Shown here: positions 51,651-60,594 of the stretch, piece after piece | Layout: every line of letters begins with the position of its first letter | How positions within the stretch are numbered: the stretch's first letter is position 1 | Assembly: GCF_008365405.1 (NCBI RefSeq) | Contig: NZ_QOKV01000029.1 | Location: 1-62,184 of the forward strand | Direction: 5' to 3' | Length of the DNA stretch: 62,184 nucleotides | Origin: Azospirillum brasilense | GTDB lineage: Bacteria; Pseudomonadota; Alphaproteobacteria; Azospirillales; Azospirillaceae | The notes under the pieces: generated by a model | Told to the model about the DNA's origin: nothing | Databases searched by the model: none | The model's input: only the letters and a program-made list of their open reading frames with translations | Position numbers and translations under genes: made by a program

Positions 51651-52898
51651 GGGTCACTCCACAGAAAGGACAAAAATATACGCCGCCATTATCAACCAAA
51701 CACAGTAAGACATAGCTTTTCCAGAGTTTACGTGCGACTCTCAGCCATCAAGCGCGGAGGGGACGATGGGATCGGTGCTGGAGGATCTGGCGGCCATTCG
51801 GACCGTGGCGGAGATGACCGAAGCGTTCCGAGACGAGGCGCGGTGCCGCCGGCTGGTTGAGGCGATGGTGTGGCCGAACGGACGGCTCTGTCCGGCCTGC
51901 GGCTCACGGCGCTCGATCACTCTGGCGGGGCGCGACACGGGACGACGGTCCCGGCCCGGACTCTATCAGTGCTGCAATCCGGATTGCCGCTTCCAGTTCA
52001 CCGTGACGACGCGAACCCCGTTGCATGGAACGAAGCTGCCGTTGCGGACCTGGCTCATGGGGCTGTGGTTCATCCTGCAATCGGACAAGGGCATCTCGTC
52101 CATCCGTCTGGCCGAAGCACTCGGCGTCAGCCAGCCGACGGCATGGCGGATGGGCCACGTCCTGCGGCTTCTGGTGTTGCGCGACCATCCGCTGGGCGGG
52201 ACGGTGGAGATTGACGAGTTCCATTTCGGCGCCAAGCCGCGCCGTGACCCCAACCCTCCCAAACTGGGTCGAGGACGCAAGGGCCATCCCCGCACGACGA
52301 AAACTCCAGCGCTTGCGGTCGTCCAGCGGCCAAGCAGCCGGGAACCGGGAACACCGGCGGGCGAAGCCCGTGCCGCGGTGGTCGCCGACCTGTCGCTCGA
52401 CGAGGCCGAGCGGGTGCTCGAAGCCGCTGTCGATCCCGACGCGCACTTGATGAGCGACGAATGGAAGGCGTTTGTCGCCATCGGCAGCGCATTCGGTGCG
52501 CACGACACAGTCCGCCATTCTCAGCGCGAGTATGTTCGCGGCAGCGTGCATGCCAACTCGGCCGAGGGCTTCAACGATCGTGTCCGGCGCACGATCGCCG
52601 GTGTCTTCCATCACATCAGCCCCGACCACGCCGACCTGTATTTTGGCGAGATCGGTTTCCGCTGGTCCCAGCGCACGGTGGCGGGTCAGGCCCAGCGCCG
52701 GACCCGCAAAGGACGCACGGTGATCCAAACCCTCTGGTCCCGTGTTCCCCCAGCCCTCCAGCTTCTAGCCGTCTTTCGCTACGCTGTCGGGCGCCAACTT
52801 CGGCGGACCAAGGACGGCGGGATCAGCATCCGCTCCGCCGTAGCTGTCTTTGGTTGATAATGGCGGCGTATAATTTCGTCCGTTCTATGGAGTGACCC
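51651..52898 (+). mobile_element. Complete IS1595-family insertion sequence
   Basis: 1,248 bp with terminal inverted repeats of 50 bp (51,651-51,700 and 52,849-52,898; only 4 mismatches, both beginning GGGTCACTCCA) and 8-bp direct repeats outside. One transposase gene fills it. The good repeats and clean duplication suggest a recent insertion. It sits inside the minus-strand sigma-factor frame. Confidence 0.95.
51766..52857 (+). CDS. IS1595-family transposase
   Basis: A 363-residue protein. The N-terminal zinc ribbon has C-P-A-C-G-S-R, then Y-Q-C-C-N-P-D-C-R-F-Q-F. An HTH segment (I-R-L-A-E-A-L-G-V-S-Q-P-T-A-W-R-M) follows, then the ISXO2-like catalytic domain with V-E-I-D-E-F-H-F-G, S-D-E-W-K-A-F and H-A-N-S-A-E-G-F-N-D-R. 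The stop lies inside the right terminal repeat. It appears intact. Confidence 0.95.
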   Translation: MGSVLEDLAAIRTVAEMTEAFRDEARCRRLVEAMVWPNGRLCPACGSRRSITLAGRDTGRRSRPGLYQCCNPDCRFQFTVTTRTPLHGTKLPLRTWLMGLWFILQSDKGISSIRLAEALGVSQPTAWRMGHVLRLLVLRDHPLGGTVEIDEFHFGAKPRRDPNPPKLGRGRKGHPRTTKTPALAVVQRPSSREPGTPAGEARAAVVADLSLDEAERVLEAAVDPDAHLMSDEWKAFVAIGSAFGAHDTVRHSQREYVRGSVHANSAEGFNDRVRRTIAGVFHHISPDHADLYFGEIGFRWSQRTVAGQAQRRTRKGRTVIQTLWSRVPPALQLLAVFRYAVGRQLRRTKDGGISIRSAVAVFG

Positions 52899-54401
52899 CG
52901 ACATTGTTTCAGCCATCGGCGCCGGCCTGGAGGCCGCGCCTGGATCGACACGAGGTGCTTCACCGTCAGTCTGACGGTACGAAACCTTATCGTACGGTTT
53001 CCCACCGTCACCATACAGTTTTTCACCGTCGGCGGCCGGATCAGTCCTGCGCGAATACGCAGTGGTCGCGCCAGCCACCAGTTCGGTCGTCGGAGCGGCG
53101 CCCGACTTTTTGTACGACGAAATATGACGCTGCATGACGCTGTCTGTCAGCGTGAGATGCTGTCCGACATCCCGGGCGACACCGTTGCCGACCTGGCGCG
53201 GAACCATGAGGATCGGGGTGGCGGGAAGGGCAGGGACCCGACGTCCGGAATTCTTCGACGCGAGGTGCTGTGCGACCATCGCACGGGCCGAGCCGAAGGA
53301 CAGCTCGTCGGCCAGGGCCAGCCTGCGCAGAGCGACGGCACACAGATCGGCGAGCGAGGTCTCCTGGGTGACCGGAGTGGCTTCGGCAGCCGTGACCACC
53401 GGGGTGACGATCTCAGCGGTGTCGCTGGCCACGACGGAGGTTTCACTGATCACGACGGCGGTCTCGACAGTCACGGCTTCTTCAGCCGCCGGATCGACGA
53501 CCACAGTCTCAACGGCCACCGGCTCAACGGCCACCGGCTCAACGGCGATGACCACCGGAGCCTCGACGACCTTGGCGACGACCTCGGCCTTCGGCGCAGC
53601 CGACTTGCCGCCGGACAGGATGAATGCGGCCACCTTCTTGGCCACGGCGTCGTTGATCTCCTTGACCATTTCGGTGCGAATACGGAAGCGCTCCGACAGC
53701 GCCTTCCAGCTGATCTCGGGCTTCGAGAGATTGCGCCCCCGATAGATCTCGCGCTCCATCTCAGAGAGGGAGGCCAGGGCACGATCCAGCAGAGCGAGAC
53801 GGCGGTTCAGCTCGCATCTTTCGATCATGTCGTCCTCGTCCTCGCCGCTCGACATCATGTCGCCGATCGTCGCGTCGCTGTCCGCGCCCACCTTTTTATC
53901 GAGGAAGGTGTCGCGAATACGCGAGCGGTACAGCTCGCGTTGATCAACTTTGTCCAGCTCAAGGGCTGCGGCGATCTCGCCGATCACCGCGTCGAGATCG
54001 TCCTCCAGGCGCTCGCGGCTGTACGTAGCCAGCATGCGATAAGCGGCGCGCGCCTGCCGGCCGCCATGGAAGACCATGGAGCGATTTTTGATGACGTACT
54101 CGACTATCGCCCGGTTGACCGACTGAGTGGCGGCTGTGGAGAGACGCGCTTTGCGCGCGAGATCGAAGCGGTCCACGGCCTTGGCCACCTCGATCACGCC
54201 TTCGTTCAGCAGTTCGTCGAAGGGGATTCCGGACCAGCGCGCGATGTTCGCGGCGGTTTTGGCGACCAGGGGCAGATGGGACTCCACCAAGCGGTCTCTC
54301 GCGCGCTTGCTGCCAGCCTGGGCGCGCTCGATCAGATCGCGCTCCTCGGCGGCGGTCAGGAATTTTTGAGCGGCGATAAACGCGGAGAGGCTGTGGTCCA
54401 T
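52899..54401 (-). pseudogene. RpoH-like sigma factor, 5' part, tail interrupted by IS1595
   Basis: 501 codons before the insertion. The first about 270 residues are a group 3 or heat-shock-like sigma factor: region 2 with E-S-H-L-P-L-V-A-K-T-A-A-N-I-A, F-D-E-L-L-N-E-G-V-I-E-V-A-K-A-V-D-R-F-D, and a region 4-like part (S-L-S-E-M-E-R-E-I-Y-R-G-R-N-L). After that comes a long V/E/A-rich tail with repeats such as A-V-E-P-V-A-V-E-P-V, not found in usual RpoH proteins. The sigma core is intact, so a truncated product with an IS-encoded end could still work. A good promoter precedes it. Confidence 0.78.
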
Positions 54402-54449
54402 TTTTTCGATCCGCCAATTTTGAGAGGGTTTTTTGTATTTTCCCTCGGT

Positions 54450-54477
54450 GATATATCGGCGAAATCGAAAGTGTCAA
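54450..54477 (-). promoter_or_regulatory. Promoter of the sigma-factor gene
   Basis: On the minus strand TTGACA (54,477-54,472), 16 bp, then TATATC (54,455-54,450), about 50 bp before the ATG at 54,401, in an AT-rich patch. Confidence 0.6.
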
Positions 54478-54520
54478 CTCTTAAATGATCGCAGAACTCT
54501 AATTATTTAATCCGAATTAG

Positions 54521-54856
54521 CTAGCCGATAGCAGCCACCAAGTGGGTTGCGCCGACGGAACGTCCGGCGGACGCCAAGACAACCCAATTTCGGGCGAACA
54601 AACGAGCCCCGGGCGGACGAGCGCGCATGCCGCGGTGGTGCATCATCAGGTGCTCGATGAACGTGTCTATTTCGACGACACACTGGCCGGGAATTTCGGT
54701 TTCCAGTTTCAGTTCCTCGAAGGTTTGGGTGACATCCATGCCGAGGACTGGGATGTCGTCGGTCATTTCCGACCGGTCCGCCTCGACGGGCGTCAACTCG
54801 CCACCCTCCAGGCGCGCGGCAAAAATCTTCAGGCAGGTGTTCGGCGGGAAAATCAC
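54521..54856 (-). CDS. Small uncharacterised protein
   Basis: A 111-residue protein; I prefer the GTG at 54,856 with AAAGGA upstream to the ATG at 54,937, which would cover the palindrome and promoter motif. Acidic middle (E-E-L-K-L-E-T-E-I-P-G-Q-C-V-V-E-I-D) and basic end. No family recognised. It is divergent from the gene at 55,010. Confidence 0.6.
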   Translation of the reverse strand: MIFPPNTCLKIFAARLEGGELTPVEADRSEMTDDIPVLGMDVTQTFEELKLETEIPGQCVVEIDTFIEHLMMHHRGMRARPPGARLFARNWVVLASAGRSVGATHLVAAIG

Positions 54857-54873
54857 GACTGGAATCCTTTGGC

Positions 54874-54986
54874 GGGACCGTCCCGATCGGTAATCGACCG
54901 GTTTCTCGGCGGCGCACCTACCATATGCGCGCGACATCGAACGTCGGACGGGTCGAGCCAGCGACCGTCACTGCGCGCATATGAAT
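54874..54986. promoter_or_regulatory. Divergent gap with GGGACCGTCCC and two facing shared motifs
   Basis: GGGACCGTCCC at 54,874-54,884. CGCGCGCATATGGTA on the minus strand (54,933-54,919) is 63 bp before the start at 54,856. TGCGCGCATATGAAT on the plus strand (54,972-54,986) is 24 bp before the start at 55,010. Two copies facing opposite genes in one gap are good support for a promoter or operator role. Confidence 0.65.
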
Positions 54987-55009
54987 AGACAACGGAGGAG
55001 GACAGCCCC

Positions 55010-55276
55010 ATGACCGACAACTCAGTGATCACCGTCATGGAAATGATGATCGACGTCGTCGGTGCGGCGCACCTGCGCGACGAGATCCGCAACGAAATTG
55101 GGGTCATGCAGGCGGAAATCCACGCCGTGATGTGGCTGAACGACGGTTCCGGGGAAGAAATCCAGTGGATGTCAGAGCTGCGTGAGCGCATCGGTCGGCT
55201 GCAGTGGCGACTCCTGGAGGAGGACCCGCTCGGTGACTTGGCTCCGGCCAACATCGTGATATTAAATCGCAGCTAA
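55010..55276 (+). CDS. Small uncharacterised acidic protein
   Basis: An 88-residue protein with GGAGGAGG before the ATG. All-helical look: M-E-M-M-I-D-V-V-G-A-A-H-L-R-D-E-I and E-L-R-E-R-I-G-R-L-Q-W-R-L-L-E-E. No family recognised. The shared motif lies 24 bp upstream. Confidence 0.68.
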   Translation: MTDNSVITVMEMMIDVVGAAHLRDEIRNEIGVMQAEIHAVMWLNDGSGEEIQWMSELRERIGRLQWRLLEEDPLGDLAPANIVILNRS

Positions 55277-55427
55277 ACGATTAGTAATACAGAATAGATG
55301 TAGAAGAATTTTCTTGAGAACTGGTGAAATATTTGAGAAATTGAGGTTGCCATCGGCCGTTTGCGCCGATATATGATCGACGTAGCGCAATGGCCTTTAC
55401 CGCCACAACCACCCTCCAGTGAGCGCC

Positions 55428-55721
55428 ATGGAGCAAATCCCTAGTATCCTAGTTTGGCACGACCCTGACCACCTGCCGATGCGGCAGGTCGCAAAGCAGG
55501 AGGGTGTCTCGATCACGACGGTGTGGCGCTGGGTGAACGCAATGCCGGAAATGGGTGTCCGCGTGGAACTGCCGCACGGCCCCGTGATCCTGCTGAAGCG
55601 CAAGCTTCTCGAAAAGTTTCTGGCCGAACGCGCAACCCGCCTCGCCAGGAAAAAAGTGATGCAGAGAATGAAGCAGGGGGCACTGCAGGAAATTCGTGAG
55701 GTGCTGGCTGCGGCCGAATAA
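55428..55721 (+). CDS. Small HTH protein
   Basis: A 97-residue basic protein. Residues about 15-40 are a MerR/excisionase-like helix-turn-helix: M-R-Q-V-A-K-Q-E-G-V-S-I-T-T-V-W-R-W-V. The C-terminal half is a basic helix (R-L-A-R-K-K-V-M-Q-R-M-K-Q). A GTG nine bases upstream (55,419) is another possible start. It lies 215 bp before the primase gene and may regulate replication. Confidence 0.7.
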   Translation: MEQIPSILVWHDPDHLPMRQVAKQEGVSITTVWRWVNAMPEMGVRVELPHGPVILLKRKLLEKFLAERATRLARKKVMQRMKQGALQEIREVLAAAE

Positions 55722-55936
55722 GCCGCGTTGGCCAGAAAAGGTTTGAGGCCCGTTTTGCCCTCGATCTGCAAGCTGGCGCAAAACCAACCGGACAGACGGA
55801 AAACCAAACGAGCCTCGGTATCGCAACCTGAATATACTCTGGCTTCCGTCAAACGTCAACGGTCGGTAACGCGTTAGCAGCGGTTTTGTGGGTGGTCGGC
55901 CTCGGGAATTAATAAACTCATAGTCCGAGGCCTATA

Positions 55937-58900
55937 ATGATGACGAAATCGACTGGTTCGCGTGATAAGCCCCCCCGCGAGAAGATTAGCCTGGATCAGC
56001 TGAAGGCGACCCTGTCCCTAGAGGACGAGGTCCGGCGCGCCGGCGTTCGTCTCATGCGGGCCTCGGGAGCATTGAAGGGGGTCTGTCCGTTCCACGACGA
56101 CCGCACCGCGAGTTTCTACGTCTACCCCGACGAACACGCCCACTGTTTTGGTTGTGGGTTTCACGGCGACGTGCTCGACTTCATGGCGCGCAACGAGAAC
56201 CTCGAACTGTCTGAGGTGATCGGCCGCGAGATGCGTATCTACCAGGGACTCGACCCGGCTGCCCGCCCGACGGCGGTCGTGAAGACGAAGCAAGAGCGCA
56301 ACGCTCAGCGTGAGCAACCTGGCACCCCGCGTATTCCGGCGCCAGAAGGATTCAGTGCGCTGTTCCGGCCGAATCAGCAGCCGGACAACCAGGGGCGCGT
56401 CTGGACCAACGAGATCCTGAACCCGAACAATGTTGACAAGCCGATCAGCCGGCTGCCGGTGGACATGTGCCACGAATACCGGCTGGCCAACGGCGATCTC
56501 TATGGCTACGTCGTGCGCACCCCGCGTTCCGGCAAGGATGGGAAGAAGATCACCCCCGCGGTCATGTGGCTGGACGGGGTGACGATGCCGAACGGCACCA
56601 CGAAGGACGGCTGGTGCTACACGTCCTTTCCGTACCCCCGCCCGATCTACGGCCTCTACGCGCTCGGAGAGCATGCCAAGGACGGCGGCCAGAAGCGCGT
56701 CATCGTCGTCGAGGGCGAGAAATGCGTTGATAAGTCGCTCAATCTTCTGCGCGATATGGACTGGGCCGTCGTTTCCTGGTGTGGCGGCACGTCCGTGCCT
56801 CACCGCACCGACTGGTCGCCGTTGGCCGGCTGGGATGTAGTGCTGTGGCCCGATGCCGATGAGAGCGGCGCCGGCGCCATGGCCGAACTGGCTCACCTCA
56901 TCCAGCAGGCCGGGGCTGCGAATGTCATGGTCGTTCCGCCGCCGGCCGCGGCGCCGAAAAAATGGGACATCGCCGACGCCGTCGAACCGAAGTCTGATGC
57001 CCCCGATGGCTGGCGCACGCCGTGGGATTCCGAGCGCCTCGCGCAGCACCTGGAGACGGCGATCCCGGCTCAGACCTACCTGGAGATGAACGGCCTGGCT
57101 CAGCCGCCGGACGTCGAGGACGAGCATGTCGTGGAGGGCGAGACGGCTGAGGAGGCCATGGGAAATGGTCAGACCGAGCCTCGGCCGATTGACACTGTGG
57201 AGGGCCCTTACGAGCTTTCGGTTGCCAACGTCTTGGAGATGACGTCCCAGGACGAGGGCACCCCGTTCCTTCCGCAGGTGTTGGAGTGGGCGGCCGACCT
57301 GGAGGAGCGTGACGAGCCAGAATTCGCTCGGCTGCAAGCTGGGCTGCGCCGCCGTGGCGTGTCCATGCGTCAGTGGAAGCGCACGCTGCAGCGGGTGAAG
57401 CAGGAAAAGGCGCAGCGAGCCCACGGTGTTGTCCTACCGGTCAATGACGACGGTACCAACGAAGGTCGTCAGGCCCTCATTGACGGAATGGATGTCGCCT
57501 TCAGCCCGTTGGGTCACAACAACGGCATTTATTATTACTTGACGACCCTGACCAACGAGGTTGTCGCGCTCCGCTCCAACCAACACAAGGACACCGACCT
57601 GTACCGCATCGCTCCGCTGGAGTTCTGGGCGGCGGCCTTTCCCAAGGGGAACGACCGGCTCTCCGTCAATTGGAGTGCCGCGGCGAACCATTTGATGCAG
57701 CGGTGTCATGAGATCGGTAACTACATGGCGGACGGCAACGGTCGTGGTCGTGGCGTTCACAAGGAGAAGGGAAAGCTGGTCGTCCATTTCGGACGGTTCC
57801 TGGCCATCAACGACAAGGGCACTTGGACGACCTGTCTGCCGGCGGAAGCCCGGAAGCACGGGCTGGAAAAGCAGTACCTGGTTTCCCCCGCGATTTGGGG
57901 AACGGCAGGCATGAAGCCCGAGGAGTGGCTTGCTCTCGACCCCATCGATGACGCGGAGTGGAACGAGAGCTGGAAGATCCTCGACGAGTTCCCGTTCGGC
58001 CACAACGACAAGGAAGGCAAGCTAGACCGGGCCCTCTACAAGGGGTACGCCATCACGGCTCCTCTCTGCGGTGTCACGAAACACCGTGCTGCGATTGCTG
58101 TCGAGGGTCCGTCTGGGGCCGGCAAGAGCACGGTGCAAAAATTCAAGATGGCGCTGATGGGTGGCAGCGTCATCCATGCTGGTGCGGGCACCACGTCCCC
58201 CGGCATCCTGCAGGCCATCCAATACGACGCTTTGCCTCTCTGTATGGACGAGGCGGAATCCAAGGAGGAGACTGCTCACGCGCGTATCAAAAGGATCCTC
58301 AGTGAGGTTTTTCGTCCCGCGAGCGATGGTGGAGCCGGACGACTGATCGCAAACCGGAATCCAAACGGATCCGAACCAGGCGCGGCCGCGCCTAGCAACC
58401 CGCGGACCGCCGGCTCCCTCTACGCCATCCGTATGGATGCTCTGATTGACGTGGCCGACGTCAATCGTGTCACCAAGCTGTATCTCCGGGCCAAAGACGC
58501 GTCGAAAATGACAAAGGACGAAGCCTGGGAATACAGTGCCAAAGGTATGGAGTTGATCGGAGACCGGCTCGAACACCTGAACAGCCCGCTGCGACTCGCC
58601 CGCTGGATGAAGCGGGTGATCGAGACCTTCCCGTTGATCGATCACAACTATGCCATGCTTCGCAACGCCATCTACGCCGAGTTCCGCATCTTCCGCTGCG
58701 CCGACCAGTTTGCCACTCTCCTCGGGGGGCACGAAGCAATCCACGGCCGCAAACTCGACAAGGAGTCCGCGTTCGCGCTCATCGAGGAATACAACCTTGA
58801 GCGCTTCATTGCTGAGGTCAGGTCGCCAAAAGCACTCGCGCAGCAGATCCTCTCGACGATCCTCTGCCACCAGGAGCGGGTCGAGTGTGGCAACAACATC

Positions 58901-59308
58901 GGCACGGTCACGCGGGATGTTTACGAGTTGATCTTGGCCGCGGCGGGCCAGGGTGGGAGGAACGATCCGATCACGGATGAGATCGCGAGAGACCATTTGC
59001 GCCGCATCGGCATCATCGTGAATGGAACTACGATGTTCCTGGCGACCAATCATCCAAAACTTAAGCCCATTCTGGATCGTGCGAAGCTCGGCGGCGAGAT
59101 GAAGGAAATGTCACGCCTCATGGTCGAGGCGTTCGGGGACGAGGGCGTTTCGAAGCATGGAGCCCTTCGGTTCGGCGGCCACACCGCAAAATCCATCGCC
59201 TTCCCGCTGAAATTCCTCATGGAAAACATGACCACCATCGAGCGCGATGAGGACGACGGCGAGCAGGCCAACGACAACGAGATGACCCCGAACCCCAAGG
59301 CCGCCTGA
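55937..59308 (+). CDS. CHC2-Toprim primase-helicase
   Basis: A 1,123-residue replication protein. The zinc finger is C-P-F-H-D-D-R-T-A-S-F, then H-C-F-G-C-G-F-H-G-D-V (residues about 48-77). The Toprim domain has V-I-V-V-E-G-E-K-C and V-L-W-P-D-A-D-E-S-G-A-G (residues about 255-315). A P-loop ATPase in the C-terminal half has E-G-P-S-G-A-G-K-S-T and L-P-L-C-M-D-E-A-E-S. It would lay primers and unwind DNA. Its position beside an iteron-like array suggests it serves this replicon's own origin. A terminator follows the stop. Confidence 0.92.
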   Translation: MMTKSTGSRDKPPREKISLDQLKATLSLEDEVRRAGVRLMRASGALKGVCPFHDDRTASFYVYPDEHAHCFGCGFHGDVLDFMARNENLELSEVIGREMRIYQGLDPAARPTAVVKTKQERNAQREQPGTPRIPAPEGFSALFRPNQQPDNQGRVWTNEILNPNNVDKPISRLPVDMCHEYRLANGDLYGYVVRTPRSGKDGKKITPAVMWLDGVTMPNGTTKDGWCYTSFPYPRPIYGLYALGEHAKDGGQKRVIVVEGEKCVDKSLNLLRDMDWAVVSWCGGTSVPHRTDWSPLAGWDVVLWPDADESGAGAMAELAHLIQQAGAANVMVVPPPAAAPKKWDIADAVEPKSDAPDGWRTPWDSERLAQHLETAIPAQTYLEMNGLAQPPDVEDEHVVEGETAEEAMGNGQTEPRPIDTVEGPYELSVANVLEMTSQDEGTPFLPQVLEWAADLEERDEPEFARLQAGLRRRGVSMRQWKRTLQRVKQEKAQRAHGVVLPVNDDGTNEGRQALIDGMDVAFSPLGHNNGIYYYLTTLTNEVVALRSNQHKDTDLYRIAPLEFWAAAFPKGNDRLSVNWSAAANHLMQRCHEIGNYMADGNGRGRGVHKEKGKLVVHFGRFLAINDKGTWTTCLPAEARKHGLEKQYLVSPAIWGTAGMKPEEWLALDPIDDAEWNESWKILDEFPFGHNDKEGKLDRALYKGYAITAPLCGVTKHRAAIAVEGPSGAGKSTVQKFKMALMGGSVIHAGAGTTSPGILQAIQYDALPLCMDEAESKEETAHARIKRILSEVFRPASDGGAGRLIANRNPNGSEPGAAAPSNPRTAGSLYAIRMDALIDVADVNRVTKLYLRAKDASKMTKDEAWEYSAKGMELIGDRLEHLNSPLRLARWMKRVIETFPLIDHNYAMLRNAIYAEFRIFRCADQFATLLGGHEAIHGRKLDKESAFALIEEYNLERFIAEVRSPKALAQQILSTILCHQERVECGNNIGTVTRDVYELILAAAGQGGRNDPITDEIARDHLRRIGIIVNGTTMFLATNHPKLKPILDRAKLGGEMKEMSRLMVEAFGDEGVSKHGALRFGGHTAKSIAFPLKFLMENMTTIERDEDDGEQANDNEMTPNPKAA

Positions 59309-59336
59309 CGGCAACCACCATGATCGGAAGTCCATG

Positions 59337-59366
59337 CAAGAGGGACGGCGCCAGCCGTCCCTCTTG
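59337..59366 (+). terminator. Terminator of the primase-helicase gene
   Basis: A perfect 13-bp stem (59,337-59,349 with 59,354-59,366; CAAGAGGGACGGC arm), 28 bp after the stop, followed by TCGTTTC. Confidence 0.75.
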
Positions 59367-60051
59367 TCGTTTCTGCGCCCCGACCCGCAACCGCAACCGC
59401 AACTCTGATGGTTGCGGTTGCGGTCTGCACCTCCAGAAGATCGACGCACCAAACCACCCAGCATCGCTTAAAGCCGCGATATTCCTGGGTATTCTGACCG
59501 TGGTGGTGTTCCCAACAGCGGTCCGAGATGTCCATCTCTCAGCGACAGGCGCAACCAGAATCCAGGAAACGCAACCGCTGCAACGATGCCGGTTGCGCCT
59601 TGGTTGCGCCTACAAAAGGCTTACGAGTCAACGTTTTAAGGCCGATTTCGAGGGCAACCGCAACCGCATCCACAACATGACCTCCCCCTAAGAGCCAAAT
59701 TCGATTTCCCAGTGACGTGTATTGGATGATGGCTCTCACAACTCACCGGGAAATTAAATTCGCTTTATAGAGATCACCATGGTTTTCCGGTTGCACGGTT
59801 GCGGTTGCCCATTTCCGTCCTTCTCTCTTCTCTATAATACCCTGATAATAAAGGAGAAAAGAAGAAGAAGAAGAGAGGCGCAACCGAGACCGCAACCAAG
59901 GCGCAACCGACCGGAAATCCGGTTGCGCCTTCCCAGATCCCGAATTTCAAACCGGCATCCCCGGTTTCCGAACCATCCAGGCAAATCCTCGCACCCACTG
60001 ATCCAAGACTCTTCCGGCAAACCGGGCGCGGACGGGGCGTGGGCACGCCCA

Positions 60052-60087
60052 AACGCAGCAGGCCGCCCGTAGGCGGCCTGCTGCGTT
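60052..60087. terminator. Perfect 16-bp hairpin
   Basis: Arms at 60,052-60,067 and 60,072-60,087 with a CGTA loop. It lies between the iteron array and the convergent small gene ending at 60,156, and may end transcription from either side. Confidence 0.7.
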
Positions 60088-60155
60088 GTGTCGTCGATAT
60101 GGTGGTGATCAGGGTGTTGGGAGGAGGTTGAGGTTCACCTCGGCCGTCCGCGCGG

Positions 60156-60380
60156 TCAATCGTCGTCGAAGCAGGCGAAACCCTCGGGGACGCCGGCGAT
60201 CACGCCATCGACGAAACCCAGCTCGTATGCCGCGCGCCAATCGGCATGCAGGCGTCTCGGCACGCCGGCCGGAACCGTCACGTCCTGGGGAAGGATTGTC
60301 TCCCGGTAGCCTTGCGCCGCCGCAGCCATCAGCTTCTCCAGGTCGGCAACATGGTCAAGCATCTGGTGCGTGATTCGCAT
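60156..60380 (-). CDS. Small uncharacterised protein
   Basis: A 74-residue acidic protein with GGGGGAT before the ATG. Helical (H-Q-M-L-D-H-V-A-D-L-E-K-L-M), ending F-A-C-F-D-D-D. No family recognised. GTATCGTACCGT lies about 40 bp upstream (60,418-60,429) and matches the palindrome patch at 47,941-47,952 over 12 bases. Confidence 0.6.
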   Translation of the reverse strand: MRITHQMLDHVADLEKLMAAAAQGYRETILPQDVTVPAGVPRRLHADWRAAYELGFVDGVIAGVPEGFACFDDD

Positions 60381-60594
60381 CGCAATCCCCCATCAACGCC
60401 GGTTACGCCATGACACCGTATCGTACCGTGCTGTAAGCGAAAAATACAAAAATTTCGTTTAGCTCTGATTTCATCGCGTTTTCCGAGGGAGGTGGGGAGC
60501 GCACGAACAGTTCTTCTGAACGGTACGCATATGAAGTTTTGAGGAAACGCCGACGCGGCAGAAAGCTGCGCAGAACGACTTGGGTGAAAATATA

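Larger units (their letters stand above)
59309..60155. repeat. Iteron-like array: candidate replication origin
   Basis: Between 59,387 and 59,926 I count seventeen copies of GCAACC in either direction (for example 59,387, 59,393, 59,410, 59,416, 59,551, 59,571, 59,591, 59,602, 59,654, 59,660, 59,789, 59,797, 59,803, 59,880, 59,892, 59,903, 59,921). An AT-rich, purine-tract stretch (about 59,820-59,875) lies within. No gene is present. Dense short repeats plus an AT-rich block beside a primase gene are typical of a plasmid origin. Confidence 0.65.

Noticed and set aside
53124..54488. A 454-residue plus-strand frame
   Set aside because: It lies antisense to a recognisable sigma factor with a promoter and conserved regions; its H/D/G-rich text is a shadow.
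56018..57424. 468-residue minus-strand frame
   Set aside because: Antisense to the primase zinc finger and Toprim domain, which are clearly the real coding sequence.
59380..59930. CRISPR array
   Set aside because: The repeats are hexamers in both orientations with irregular spacing and no constant spacer length; an iteron-like array fits better.
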